64,000 nucleotides of DNA from Rostrohypoxylon terebratum (lineage: Eukaryota; Ascomycota; Sordariomycetes; Xylariales; Hypoxylaceae), in contig MU385861.1 in NCBI GenBank assembly GCA_022497145.1, positions 437,934-501,933 on the forward strand. The letters run 5' to 3'. The translations under genes were made by a program, and so were the position numbers. Under the pieces are notes generated by a model. It was given only the letters and a program-made list of their open reading frames with translations. It was not told the DNA's origin and did no database searches. Positions 23,585 to 34,423 of the stretch are shown here, piece after piece (the first letter of the stretch is position 1; each line of letters opens with the position of its first letter).

Positions 23585-26500
23585 ATGCATACTTTGTCAG
23601 TGCGTGCCCTTCGCTCGGCGGCACTCGGCATACGAAAAGCGCCCTTAGCCACGCAGTCCGGCAGACTTTTCCATGCCTCAGCTCGCGTAAGAGCCGCTGA
23701 TGATAGTGGCAGCGCGCCCCAAGACGGCGAAAATAAACCTGAGAACGAAACAAAGAACACGGAAGGGGATCAGGATAAGGTTGACGAGAACTTGTTTGGC
23801 GACAGTCTCTCCACGGCAACTGATGAAACTCATGGTCGTAAAAAAGCTGGAAATAGTTCGAAGTCACGTACCATTAGGAATCGCGGCAAGCCTGAGGAAC
23901 TCCCCTCTGTGAACTTACCAAAGTCCTTTCTCGAGAGATCTTTTTCCCGTTTTGAGGATAATGATCGTAATGCCAATCTAAGTAATATAGATGAAGCGGA
24001 CGCGCGTGCTATCCTCGAGCATGCACTGCTTCATCAGGAATCAAACTCCAGATTCGAAAAGCATATCGCGTATATACTCGAGGCTGCGGCTTGGAATGGA
24101 GAAACCTTGAGTGAAATTCTCGAGTCTCTGAGATCCGGCGTAGGCTTCAACGAAGAGTTGGTCCACAAAAAGGGCGATATCCTGGTGGCTGCTGCGTTCT
24201 GGAGTGCGCTTAAATCAGCTCATGCAATCCACGGAAATGGGGCCGTAGATGAACTATTCGAACGAGTTTCGATTTCGAGCTCTAGACATCTATTCGCGAC
24301 CCTGAATTTCACACAACTGTTTGGGAGCAAATGCCAAGCACCACATTCAAGTCGAGGCAAAGATATCATCCAATTTGCAGTAGATGACTTGGGCCTACAG
24401 GGACACCCAATCTCCTGGTTTTCGCCTGAATCCATCAGCGAAATCACAGCCTTTCTCCGAGCTGACTTATTGATCAAAGCTCCCAAAAATGTTAAGCTCG
24501 CAGAACTGCGCCGGCCCGTTACTCTCATCAACTTTTCTGACTATTCTGGTTATTCCGTACCCCACGACGTTGTACGTCATATTGCGCACCAGCTAGAGGC
24601 AGATGTACTGCACTTGAGAGCCGTTGATATCGCGCACATCGTCGGAGATTATCTCGGTCAAGATGCCGTGAGAGCTCCCGGGCCAATCTCGAGATTGGGA
24701 TATATGGTTGCGATCAAAAACGGGAGGCAACCCAAGAAAGAGGACAACTATGAAAATTTGAAGTCGGCCCTACCCACTCTTTCTGTTATGGTGAGTGGCG
24801 ACGGGGCCAGGAAAGATAGGAGGTCCATAGTGAACGAATTAGTATTTCCGTCAAACAGGGGGAAGAGCGAAGACCTCTGGGAAGACTTGAAAATCAATAC
24901 AGCTATCGAAGAGCTGATTAATTCCGCTGTATCGAAGTCCACTGGGCAGAGGCCGCTCCTCGTTCATATTGACGACTTCAACGCACTTAACATGGACTCG
25001 GAATCTGGCTCCATGGTCATATCTAAGATTCAAAAGACTGTCGATGGCCTCTGGACGGAAGGCCGACAAATCGCTTTAGTTGGCTCATGTTCCACCAAGA
25101 ACGCATCAAGATCCTATGCGAATGCGTTGAGAGACTTCGAATCGATAGGTCAAGTAGTACATCTTAGTAGAATTCTCACATCCACATCAGATACGTCTAG
25201 CGCGTCGCAGGTGGACTTGGTTGTGAAACAGTTTGCGTCTAACGTCATGCGTGATGTTCTTGAGAAAAAGGACTATATCAGGGAGAATGATAGGAATATT
25301 ACGAAGGTGTTGTCAACGATGGTCGAATATCCCCCCGATGCCACGATAACAAATACCGGAGAAATGGGGCTAAGCGGGATGCACAGGGTTCGATTTCCAA
25401 ACTCATGGACAAATAGCATATTGCCGATTCATGAGGTATATCGCATTGCTACGTTAATGATTGGTCATCTTCAAACCACGAACTACTCAGATGTGTTCAA
25501 CATCAAAACTATAGAAAGAGTCGTCTCCATCATTAATACACTCGAGGATTCGAAGGAGGGCTTATCTCAGAGCCAGACCCCCGAAGAAAACGATAAAAAG
25601 GACCTGTGGAATATGTTCAGACCCCCAAGTCTCCAAGCCAATATACTCCCAGGTGGAGAAAATAACTATGAAGACAGGCTTGAGTCGGGTCTCGTAGACG
25701 CACAAAACATCCGTACAACGTTCGACGATATCCACGCACCGAAAGAGACGATTGAGTCGATCAAAATGCTTACTACGCTCTCACTCATCCGCCCAGAGGC
25801 TTTTTCTTACGGCGTACTCGCCACGGATAGGATCCCGGGGTGTCTCCTCTACGGCCCGCCGGGAACGGGTAAAACGCTATTAGCGAAGGCGGTAGCTAAG
25901 GAGAGCGGGGCCAACATGATCGAGATTAGCGGCGCCACTATCAACAACAAGTTTGTAGGCGAGAGCGAGAAGAACGTGAGGGCGCTGTTCCAGCTCGCTA
26001 AGAAAAAGGAGCCGCTGGTGATCTTTATAGACGAGGCAGACGCGCTACTAGGAAGCCGCGGTCATGACGATTCGTCCGGGAACGTGGGTCTGAGAAGGGA
26101 GACGATCAACCAGTTCTTGAGGGAATGGGATGGCATGGAGAAGACGAAGGCTTTCATCATGGTGGCGACGAACAGGCCGTTCGACCTCGACGAGGCGGTG
26201 CTCAGGCGGCTGCCCCGGAAAATCCTCATCGACCTCCCGACCGAGGAGGACCGCGCGGCGATCCTAAGGATCCACCTCAGGGGGGAGGAAATCGACCCGA
26301 CCTCGGTCTCCATCGAGGATCTCGCGAAGAGGACGCCGCTGTACTCCGGATCCGACCTCAAAAACTTGTGCGTCGCGGCCGCCATGGCAGCCGTCAAGGA
26401 GGAGCTGGACTTGGAGGAGAAGCTCAAACGACAGCGGCAGAACGGGGATGTAGACGGCAACGAGCACGGCGGCTACCAGATGAAGAGGCGTGTCCTCCGG

Positions 26501-26701
26501 GGCCCCCACTTCGATAAGGCGCTTCGCGAGATCGCGGCTAGCGTTAATGAGGACATGGCGACGCTTACTGCGATCCGTAAGTTCGACGAGAAGTACGGCG
26601 ACGGTGGGGCCGCTAGACGCCGTAGGGCTAAGGGGATGGGGTTCCGTGTTGTGCCTGAGGGTCCGGGGGCTGGGGAGGGGAGGATTAGGGGTGGGAGGTG
26701 A
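23585..26701 (+). CDS. Mitochondrial tandem AAA ATPase, degenerate first domain
   Basis: Single exon, 1,038 residues from the ATG at 23585. The N-terminus (MHTLSVRALRSAALGIRKAP) is basic and acid-free, a clear mitochondrial presequence, followed by a charged linker. Residues about 305-500 resemble an AAA fold without a Walker A: VPHDVVRHIAHQLEADVL, then LLVHIDDF as a Walker B-like strand and IALVGSCS as a sensor-like strand. The C-terminal AAA domain is intact: GPPGTGKT at 757-764, VIFIDEAD with D816-E817, the sensor-1 VATNRP and a pore-loop region NNKFVGESEKNV. This domain is of the Msp1/ATAD1-like (meiotic) clade with two arginine-finger candidates (LRRLPRK). No transmembrane helix is evident, so a matrix role is inferred. 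Substrate unknown. Codon use turns GC-rich in the AAA domain. Confidence 0.85.
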   Translation: MHTLSVRALRSAALGIRKAPLATQSGRLFHASARVRAADDSGSAPQDGENKPENETKNTEGDQDKVDENLFGDSLSTATDETHGRKKAGNSSKSRTIRNRGKPEELPSVNLPKSFLERSFSRFEDNDRNANLSNIDEADARAILEHALLHQESNSRFEKHIAYILEAAAWNGETLSEILESLRSGVGFNEELVHKKGDILVAAAFWSALKSAHAIHGNGAVDELFERVSISSSRHLFATLNFTQLFGSKCQAPHSSRGKDIIQFAVDDLGLQGHPISWFSPESISEITAFLRADLLIKAPKNVKLAELRRPVTLINFSDYSGYSVPHDVVRHIAHQLEADVLHLRAVDIAHIVGDYLGQDAVRAPGPISRLGYMVAIKNGRQPKKEDNYENLKSALPTLSVMVSGDGARKDRRSIVNELVFPSNRGKSEDLWEDLKINTAIEELINSAVSKSTGQRPLLVHIDDFNALNMDSESGSMVISKIQKTVDGLWTEGRQIALVGSCSTKNASRSYANALRDFESIGQVVHLSRILTSTSDTSSASQVDLVVKQFASNVMRDVLEKKDYIRENDRNITKVLSTMVEYPPDATITNTGEMGLSGMHRVRFPNSWTNSILPIHEVYRIATLMIGHLQTTNYSDVFNIKTIERVVSIINTLEDSKEGLSQSQTPEENDKKDLWNMFRPPSLQANILPGGENNYEDRLESGLVDAQNIRTTFDDIHAPKETIESIKMLTTLSLIRPEAFSYGVLATDRIPGCLLYGPPGTGKTLLAKAVAKESGANMIEISGATINNKFVGESEKNVRALFQLAKKKEPLVIFIDEADALLGSRGHDDSSGNVGLRRETINQFLREWDGMEKTKAFIMVATNRPFDLDEAVLRRLPRKILIDLPTEEDRAAILRIHLRGEEIDPTSVSIEDLAKRTPLYSGSDLKNLCVAAAMAAVKEELDLEEKLKRQRQNGDVDGNEHGGYQMKRRVLRGPHFDKALREIAASVNEDMATLTAIRKFDEKYGDGGAARRRRAKGMGFRVVPEGPGAGEGRIRGGR

Positions 26702-27353
26702 TGAGGCGTTTGACTAGGGACTCAGTAGTTATGTTGGTACATGGTTATTTACCTGGCAGCCTGGGTATTATGTAGGTAGGCTGCTAGTCGCGAATGAATA
26801 CTAATTATTGATGAACTACATTTACCCTCGACCGGATTTGCGAACGCATGGATAGGTACGTTGGGTAAGGCTGTATTGCAACATCGTATGATGCATCTTT
26901 TACTGTGTCTTCACCCCCTCCCTTTGCTGTGTCTCAGTTTTAACATTCCGCTGACGAACATAGGCCACTTCTTCTGGCTGCGTGTGTTGTCTAGGTGAGT
27001 TTGATTGGCCACGGCGTAAGCCATCATGCAGCCTCATTTCTTCAACTCCGATCTCACTGTCCACCCTATTTCGCGTGTACCTCACAAGCCAGGCGACCTA
27101 TTAGAGCAGATTTCTTGAACCTTGGCTCATTGCCTTGTCATGCAGAAGCGCGCTTCCACCCTATTCATTGAGTACCTCAAGCATGACTCTCTTAAAGCAG
27201 CGATGTTCTTCTTTGCCCTCAGAAAGAAATATGCCGCTTCCCCCTTCACCTCTAGACACCACTCTTGCGCCCAGTTACCCAAATCATTGCTTGCATCAAG
27301 GCCTTACTACCCTTGTAATCCATTGCCGCTTCAACCGAGGCCTTCCTGCCAAG
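26702..27353. other. Intergenic, upstream of the C2H2 gene
   Basis: 652 bp. The frame of the C2H2 protein is open upstream to about 27135, but those codons read as low-quality sequence and the best start context (CAAGATGTC) is at 27354. CT-rich stretches near 27230-27350 suit a fungal promoter. Confidence 0.5.
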
Positions 27354-28511
27354 ATGTCAGACTACCTCGAGTACTTCGATTTTGACGCCTTCCCCGCCGC
27401 TGACGAGTACACCCTCGATTTCGGAGACTTGGACAAATCATATCCGATCGGCGGAGGAGAATGGAACTTCGACCCTAGCGCTACCTTGCCACCACCCCCT
27501 GACGCTCCTGCAGCCCTAGTCGAATCGTGAGGCTTTATTTTTTTTTAGCCTCTGCTAACAAAAAGGGTGGCGTACTTGCAATCTAGTTCATTTGATGCCG
27601 AGGCGCAATGTGAATTTTCTCTTCCTCGACGTGTCTCTCACGCTGGGAGTTCCGAAGTACATGGAAATGGAAATCCAGATGATCTAGCGATCGAACTCGA
27701 GCAAAACGCAAATTCGGAGAGTCAGAAACAAGATCCAAGTACGCCCGATCATCAACGAATCCAGGGAACGATACCATCCTCATGCGTTCAATGCCACGAA
27801 TCATTCCAAAACAACTACCAACTCGAGAACCATGTGTGGCGTACTGAACACAAGGCTTATATATGCTCATGTGGTCGAGACTTTCTTCGTCTTGATGCCC
27901 TAGTTCGACATCAACGCTCCTTCCGCAAAGATGAACGCCAGTTTCCTTGCACCTTCCGCAAATGTCATCGCAACAAGCGTGGTTTTACCCGGCGCGACCA
28001 CCTTTCCCAGCACCTCCAGAATTACCACAAACTCGACCAAAAACGATTGAATGGGGTACTGCCCCCGACAAAGCAATTTTCAAATGAATATCAATGCATA
28101 GACCCCACGTGCGAATTCAACCAAGGGGGGAAGTTGGGACGCCTTGTATGGAACGAAAGGAGAGATCAAGCTGCATTCAACAGACGCTCTGGATATATGA
28201 AGCACTTGAAGGAGATCCATAACGTCACTCCATTCCCCTGTCCCGCGCCTGGATGCCAACGAGTCGGCGCTAAAGGCTTCACGTCATGGAGTGGCATCGA
28301 GAAACACCTGACTCGTGAGCATAAACTCGCCACCGAGGATATGAAGTTAGAGAACTATGTTCCTAAGCGTAGTTGCGATCGTTGCGGACAACCATTGAAG
28401 GATTTGGGCGAATTCAACCTTCATCGTCAGTTTGTATGTCGCGATGAGGAACCAACGAGCTCGACAACAACGTTCGTATTTGACGAGGAGCTCTCTCCTA
28501 CTATAGCCTAA
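27354..28511 (+). CDS. C2H2 zinc-finger protein
   Basis: Probable nuclear DNA-binding protein of 365 residues from two exons, 27354-27526 and 27587-28511. The first exon is acidic and aromatic (YLEYFDFDAFPAADEY), like an activation segment. The second has a row of zinc fingers: CVQCHESF..HVWRTEH, CSCGRDFLRLDALVRH, CTFRKCHRNKRGFTRRDHLSQHLQNYH and CPAPGCQR..SGIEKHLTREH, then CDRCGQPL..HRQFVC. Spacings vary, so some fingers are atypical. The intron (GTGAGG) has two in-frame acceptors 21 nt apart (AG at 27565 and at 27586). I chose the second because a 39-bp intron with its branch point only a few bases from the AG is unlikely. The regulatory target is unknown. Confidence 0.8.
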
Positions 28512-28977
28512 TAGACATAGAATGTCTTCGCCCAACACTTGTCACTGAGGTGGCTCCCAAGTATGCCTAGAGATACCAGTCTCTGACGAGCCGACTTTTC
28601 ATCTTACTCAAATACTGACTAGCCCTACGAGGGCCCTTCAACGACAACTGATAAATCCGACCTTCATCAAAGGGCATGGTTTAGCGTTGGGTGGTTACAT
28701 TGTCTGTGTGCGCTGAACATCATTCATCTTATATTCACATGGGTTGGCTTGCGTCTGGATCAAATTATTTGGATTTCCTATTTATGACGAGATGACGTTT
28801 ATTTCCATTCAATAGGCTTACGAATGTTGGGCATGGAATGCTTCGGTTCACAAGGGTTCATTTCTTTTATTCCTTCATTTTCGTTCAACGCTGTCGCGCT
28901 GTCACTTTCTTAGCTAGTTCTTGAAATAATTTAATTTCGTCCACTCCTTAAACCAAATTACCTCATGAAAACGTAAC
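28512..28977. other. Intergenic, convergent 3' ends
   Basis: 466 bp between the C2H2 stop and the oxygenase stop. No feature seen beyond likely 3' UTRs. Confidence 0.55.
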
Positions 28978-30691
28978 TCAGTCACCATTAGTATATCCAG
29001 ACATGCATGGTTCGTGAGGTGCGCGGATAGTCCCTGGGCAATCTTCCCTGCGATCAAAGTACACCCCTTCACGTATGTCGCCGTCCTGACCTCCAACCGC
29101 ACCCGTAGCGCAGAACCCCAAGAATTTCCTTTGCCTCTTCGACAGCTTCGGCGCAACATCCGGGCGGAGTGATACTATGACTAATTAGACCAACCCTTCT
29201 TCAATCGTGTATACGTACAGGGGTAATTTTCCTGCGAACGGATAAACGAGCGCATGAAGAACATGAGGATCGCGGGCCGTTCCGAGTCGGGCGAACCCGG
29301 AGCTAAGGTGTTAGCTCCCGTGCCGTGCCATATGCGGCTCTCGAACACGAAAGCGGTGCCCGCCGGCGCTTCAGCGGCAATCGTGTCTTCCGTGCTGAAG
29401 ATGTCGGCCGGAGCCACGTGACCTAGGTGAGAGCCCGGGATGACCCGGGTGGCTCCGTTGCTGGCGCGCATGTCGGTGAGGCAGAACATGATGTTCTATA
29501 AGTGCGAGATACCAGAGTACTTAGCGTGGTTATCTTGGAATCTTGCCTGGGTGGTGTGGAGGGCGGACTTACCACGCCGAAGACTACATCCCTTATCGGG
29601 GGTTGGATGGCCACTTGGTCCGTATGCATCTGCATCGGGATATTCCCTGGACGGGCGATATTGGCGGCGTAGGCGTGGAGGAGGGCGTGGTCGCCCTTGC
29701 TCGAGTTAATAATCAAAGTCCGGCTATAAGACATCATTGAGAGGAATAGGGGTCTAGTACTATGACGAGTGATTTAGGGGCTGGGTAATAAATGTTACAC
29801 AATCGCCAGAAAGGGGCAAGAGTTTGCCAATATTGCGAAACTCTCACTCACAATCAACCACGGTACTATTTCGTCAATCAGGGGGTGATTGAGAAGATCT
29901 AGGAACTCGTCGCCTTTATTAGTGAGGACCCAGAGTCGTTGATTGGGCCCACTGCCGGCGTCTGGCCCGCTGTCCATCTTCGCAATGCCGGCTTTTCGCT
30001 CGCCTGCTGCTTGCTCCTCCACAGCCTTTCTGAGTATCTAAAACTATTAGCGGGAAGTTGCTTTCCATATCCATGATTTGATACAGATCATGGTAGGATC
30101 GAGGTTCCTTTAGCAACTCACAGCTACTTGAGCAGGTGTCAGGGCGTTCTTTACGAAGCCATAGCCGAATTCCTTGATATCCCGTTTGACTTGGGCTATA
30201 TCCTCGGTCGGAACCGGGAGCCGTGCTAAAGCTTCTGGACCAACCATCTTAGCCTCCGCCGGAGGGCCTTGCGGTGTCAGGAGGTCAGCAAATTTGATTG
30301 CAAGAGGAATAGTCTCCTTGCGCATTGCCGTGTCGTAAAGGTACGCATCTTTGAACAGCCCAAATCGAGGCTCTAGGTGGCCTTGTGCGAACTGGACGAT
30401 GGAGGCTGGTTGGATAGTCACATGGCTGTCCGGCTCGGCCCCATCTTCGGGCGGTGAGTCCAGGAGCTTGGCGGGAGAACCGGGGGCTCGAGCGTCAACG
30501 AAGAGAGGTGGGTTCGTGCCGAATGCCACCGAGACAAGAGCTTCTAACTGCGCAAGAACAGGCAGCTTCTCTTCGATGACTCTTCTTGCTTCAGCCACGT
30601 CGTTTTCGAAACGCTTAGCTAGTTTTCCGTACGGTTTCGAACTGAAGTCAAGCCCCGGTACTAACGGCTGGCCGGGGACAACACCCGCCAT
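28978..30691 (-). CDS. Phytanoyl-CoA dioxygenase (PhyH) family oxygenase
   Basis: Fe(II)/2-oxoglutarate dioxygenase of the PhyH superfamily, 450 residues. Five exons: 30691-30122, 30037-29852, 29695-29573, 29495-29219 and 29174-28978. The first 145 or so residues form an extension I do not recognise. The oxygenase part begins around PVPTEDIAQVKRDIKEFGYG. Iron ligands are visible as the H-x-D of MHTDQ (His276, Asp278) and the histidine in RIWHGTGAN; the arginine in RPAILMFFMRSF can bind 2-oxoglutarate. The second intron (156 bp) is placed at an AAG acceptor because this alone gives PWLIGDHALLHAYAANIARPG in frame. The substrate is unknown: family members hydroxylate fatty acyl chains or secondary metabolites. 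No clustered biosynthetic genes are visible. Confidence 0.88.
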
Positions 30692-33143
30692 TGCTACCAC
30701 CGTTCTCTGGGTATTCTAAGGATTGATCGGCTTTAAACGGTAGGGTTACATCCATGTAGGGAAGAGAGGTGAATTCCTAGAATTGAAGAAGGTATCCGGG
30801 AAACTGGATTTACCAGCGGCCTGGGTAGGAGCTGGCTTTACATATCGTGTAGCTGAGGGGTAGCAAGCATCTAAACACCCAGGCAGCCAGGCTTCAAGGT
30901 CTTATCGGAGGAAGGTAAGACTTTAGTACGTATGGTCCGTGACAACCCAGTGCTTGGCTTTCTTTTATTTCTTTAAGATATAGGTTATTTTCCACTTTAA
31001 CGAACTTGGTGCCGGGATTTACTTCGTCGCTATCGTCTATTTGGATTTGCTGTTACGTGTTTGCCGTATGACATTACTCATTTGAGAGATTGAAGTCATA
31101 CAAACCCCTACCTATCTATCAACTATCCCCGAAGTGTGCTAGCACGTGCCTCCCTCGCATGCCCCATTCATTCCTACGGCATGCTAGTAAGAATCAATCA
31201 GAAGAACGTTGTTAAGGGGGTAATCTGTAGGGCTGTGGGAAGGCAGTTCCTACCGAATATATCTATGGGAAACCGATATATTGAGCTCTAGCCCACCCTT
31301 ATAGGAAAGTTTCTGCAATCCTCATGTAACCTCAGACTTGGATACCAGTCTCGATGGGATATTATACTTCATATACGATATTTGCTTCGTCGTAGGACTT
31401 CAGGGTTTATTCTGTGCTGTGCCGTCTTTCAATATAAGTCAGTACCGTATGTTAGGCGCCTTTAGCTCGTGGAATATAACTCAAGGGGGGCTTAAAGGTT
31501 CCTTCTATAGCAAAATTGGCGGTGGTGACTTGACGTATAAGTACAATTGACGATTCTATTTAGTTACTTAAGAAGTTAGTGAGCAAGGAAGTCTCCCTAT
31601 ACTTGTGTAACTTCAGATTAGTAATCTCATAAACCTATGATTGGTAACTCATTGATTAGTAGAATACGCATAAAGGACTGCTGATGTTATCAGAAAGACT
31701 TCTTGATATTCTGAGTGCGTGAACATATAATATGTTGGTGTACCACTGTTTTGATTTATTTGGTAGGGTTCTAAGCCTTTAGTACTATGAGGGGCTAATC
31801 TATAACTGGGCCCGGTCAATGAAATATATCAATACGTACCTAGTTAGAAGCGACAATAATCGAAAAGAGAAGACATTTTACTTCGTGTTCTCCGAGTACC
31901 TATCCACATCTCAACCTAAACTGTGCGCACCTCATCGCAAGCGAGATCTTTAGGTATCAATTGACAGTACATCGGCGCTCATGCCATCGATTGCTCAGTC
32001 ATCCACACTGCCGTATCTGAAAGCTTCGCCGATGAACTCGTAACGGTATGCTTTCTATCTATTATGGCAATGTGCCCATCCAAAAATCCCATGTATCAAT
32101 GCAGTGGTGTCGCCGTCCGGGCTATGGTTAGGTAGTCTGGGGCTGAAAAAACTTGACTCCATCGTATGACTACCCTCATCTCTGCAGTGCAGATCTGCGT
32201 GGGGATTTAGGCTTGGCTGTAAGACCGTCGCCTCACGTGAGCATCCTAGCTCTCTAGGCATTCCGGACGCATTCGCCTTTAGATCGGAATGGCTCCCTCA
32301 TGTCCTCATGGTACGAAGTAGTGCCCCTCATTTTTCTCGGTTGCCCTGGCGCGACAAGTCGAACTCGCGCTTCCTATGAGAAAGCCACCCTTAAATTCGC
32401 CAAAATTTCGGTAGCTTCCTCACAGTAGGATAAAATAGGGTCCTTGACCAATTTTTTAAAAAAAATGTTTTAGCTTATGTTAGAAATCCTAGATGTGTGT
32501 ACCTAGAGGTAGATGTAGTCAATAGTATAACTAGGCATGTACCAAATAGAGCGAGCTGCCGCCGTGATACACAGGCACAAGATCGTCCACAATGTACCGG
32601 GCTGGCTGAAGCTCTTCAAATAACCCCCTAATCGCGATGGTTCCCGGAATTTTCAGCGGAATTTTTCAAACTAGAAGGAGGCGGCTCATACTTGAGTCCA
32701 ATTGGTCAATCATATCGAGATCGCCTCGTATAGTAGCTGTGTAGCCTGCAGAAAAAGGCGCATTCCGTCGGACGTACCTAATGAGCACGTCGGGTATCGA
32801 TCGTTGACACCGAACGTAAGAATTGCATAACGCTCGTCCAATCTTAGATCTATATTTCCACAGGAAATCAATAGATGCTCTTGCTGAAATGACGGAGTCT
32901 CGTCGAACACCAAAGCTTGTACCTAGCTATGTGGTGATGTTGGAACTCGGTATCAAGTGATTGCAGCGGCAATTCAGGTAAGTTCCCGGGATACATGGGT
33001 ACGTAGATACTCAGTGCCCTGAGCGACTGAGGCGCAGATTGCCAAGCTCTACCGGCATAATGACGTGGTATATCTTGAGGTGTTTCAACGGAGTACCTAA
33101 TTTGTAGTATGCGGGTAGCGTGCTGAGTTTCCTAGATCGACGC
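30692..33143. other. Gene-poor stretch of 2.4 kb
   Basis: No spliced gene could be built on either strand. Short open frames at 31338-31550 (+), 32055-32261 (-) and 32710-32913 (-) lack homology I can recognise. A/T runs at 32445-32472. This may be promoter sequence of the oxygenase plus decayed DNA. Confidence 0.5.
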
Positions 33144-33814
33144 CTACTCTGATAGATAGCCCACTGAAGCATGAAAAAGTCAGTCAGGCAGATATATGCA
33201 TGTCTCAGGTCTGTTCAATAGCCGTTCTTGCCGAAGAAGAAGAAGAAGAAGAAGAAGAAGCGTTATTGATGACGCGTAGGTGAAACTTACTTCCAATCTT
33301 CCACCAATTACTGAGCCCCCTTTGCGCCATCCTCTCACCGAACTCAGCCACGGAAGCGACCTCTTCGAAGCCGGCTTCACTTGTGTGACCAGCAACACGG
33401 ACCGAGTGAGCGGCTGGTTTCTGGACACATTGAAAATCCTTGTATCTCAAAGCCTGCACATCATTGACCCAATTGCTGACGGCAATCTCATCGGGTCCTT
33501 CCGCATACATAATACCTGGCGAGCCGCCGCTCCTGACAAGCACCTGGAGATCGGACAGTGCGGCGGCTTTCTTGACACGCGCAAGCTTTTTGCGGCTCGT
33601 TATGTGATGCGTCCGGATGAGAGCTGTAAAAACGTTCGCGCTCCGATTCATCACGGCCCGAAGCCTGCTGGTTAACCGATTGGTTGCCAAACAATGTTCT
33701 AGATGGAACTATGAGTCGTGTAGGAATATATGATGGATCTATTTTGAGTTTGAGTAGAAGGTTGAAGGTTGAAGGTTGGGACAAAAGATTACCTAGGTTA
33801 GGTGATACAAACAT
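33144..33814 (-). CDS. Small protein with a Prp3_C/DUF1115-like domain
   Basis: Model: exons 33814-33793, 33698-33291 and 33163-33144, 149 residues. The core reads LTSRLRAVMNRS, FTALIRTHHITSRKKL, then SPGIMYAEGPDEIAVSNWVNDVQALRYKDFQC, which resembles the C-terminal domain of Prp3/RWDD2 proteins (PF06544). It ends in GLSNWWKIGMGYLSE. The last 20-nt exon is supported by a strong GTAAGT donor and CTTCAG acceptor and by the restored WWxxGMGY ending. Without that splice the frame runs into a poly-serine tract encoded by a GAA/TTC microsatellite. The first exon is less sure: no ATG precedes the LTSRL segment in its own exon, so the alternative is to start at the ATG at 33651 (126 residues). Function unknown; an RNA- or ubiquitin-related role would be a guess. 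Confidence 0.65.
33233..33260 (+). repeat. GAA trinucleotide microsatellite in an intron
   Basis: About nine GAA units; on the minus strand it is a TTC-rich tract within the last intron of the Prp3_C-like gene (33164-33290), where it could act as a pyrimidine tract. Confidence 0.85.
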
Positions 33815-34036
33815 TTATCAGAAAATTGAAATTGAACTGCCAGCCCTATCAAGGTTGTAGCCAATCAAATTGGGGTTCTGAGTGACTAGGTAGGCTGCTA
33901 GGTTAAATCGGGTATCACGTGGGTTGTGCCAAGCACTTTTCCCGTCCTGTCTGCCTGTTCCATTCCTTGAAGTTGAATCCTTGTAGAAAACCCCACAACT
34001 CGGCTGCCGTATTATTGAAGGCTTGGGTTTGGCTTA

Positions 34037-34119
34037 CCCGTGCCACGCCCCACTTTAGTCTGCTTTCGCTAAGGCTCACCAGCTAAAGCTGGTGCTCACC
34101 ACAATCTCCAACCAACCAG
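34037..34119 (+). repeat. Left terminal inverted repeat of the MITE
   Basis: 83 bp ending in CCAACCAACCAG. It pairs with 34339-34421 with two mismatches. Confidence 0.9.
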
Positions 34120-34338
34120 AAACTCCAACCGGTATTTTTTGTATGGCAATACACATTAAAGGTACTTCTATAAATTCATAAATATTACAACAAATATATA
34201 AGTTTTAAAAATTAAAAAAAATATCATTATAATTAATTTTTTCTCTTTATTTTATAATAATTTTAATTTTTTAAAAACTTTTTATTTCATCGTTTTTTGT
34301 TTTATTGTATAAGAATTATTATGTGGTGGTGACGATTA

Positions 34339-34421
34339 CTGGTTGGTTGGAGATTGTGGTGAGCACCAGCTTTAGCTGGTGAGCCTCAGCGAAAACAGAC
34401 TAAAGTGGGGCGTGGCACGGG
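34339..34421 (-). repeat. Right terminal inverted repeat of the MITE
   Basis: 83 bp beginning CTGGTTGGTTGG and ending GGCACGGG before the TA duplicate. Reverse complement of the left arm. Confidence 0.9.
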
Positions 34422-34423
34422 TA

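Larger units (their letters stand above)
34037..34421. mobile_element. MITE with 83-bp terminal inverted repeats and TA target duplication
   Basis: A 385-bp non-coding element. The ends, 34037-34119 and 34339-34421, are inverted repeats starting CCCGTGCCACGCCCC and matching at 81 of 83 positions. Both differences are transitions. The element is flanked by TA on each side (34035-34036, 34422-34423), the target duplication of Tc1/mariner-type transposons. Each end contains its own palindrome, CACCAGCTaaAGCTGGTG. The centre (about 34140-34320) is extremely A/T-rich and codes nothing. It must have been moved by a transposase encoded elsewhere. High identity of the arms suggests fairly recent insertion. 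Confidence 0.9.
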
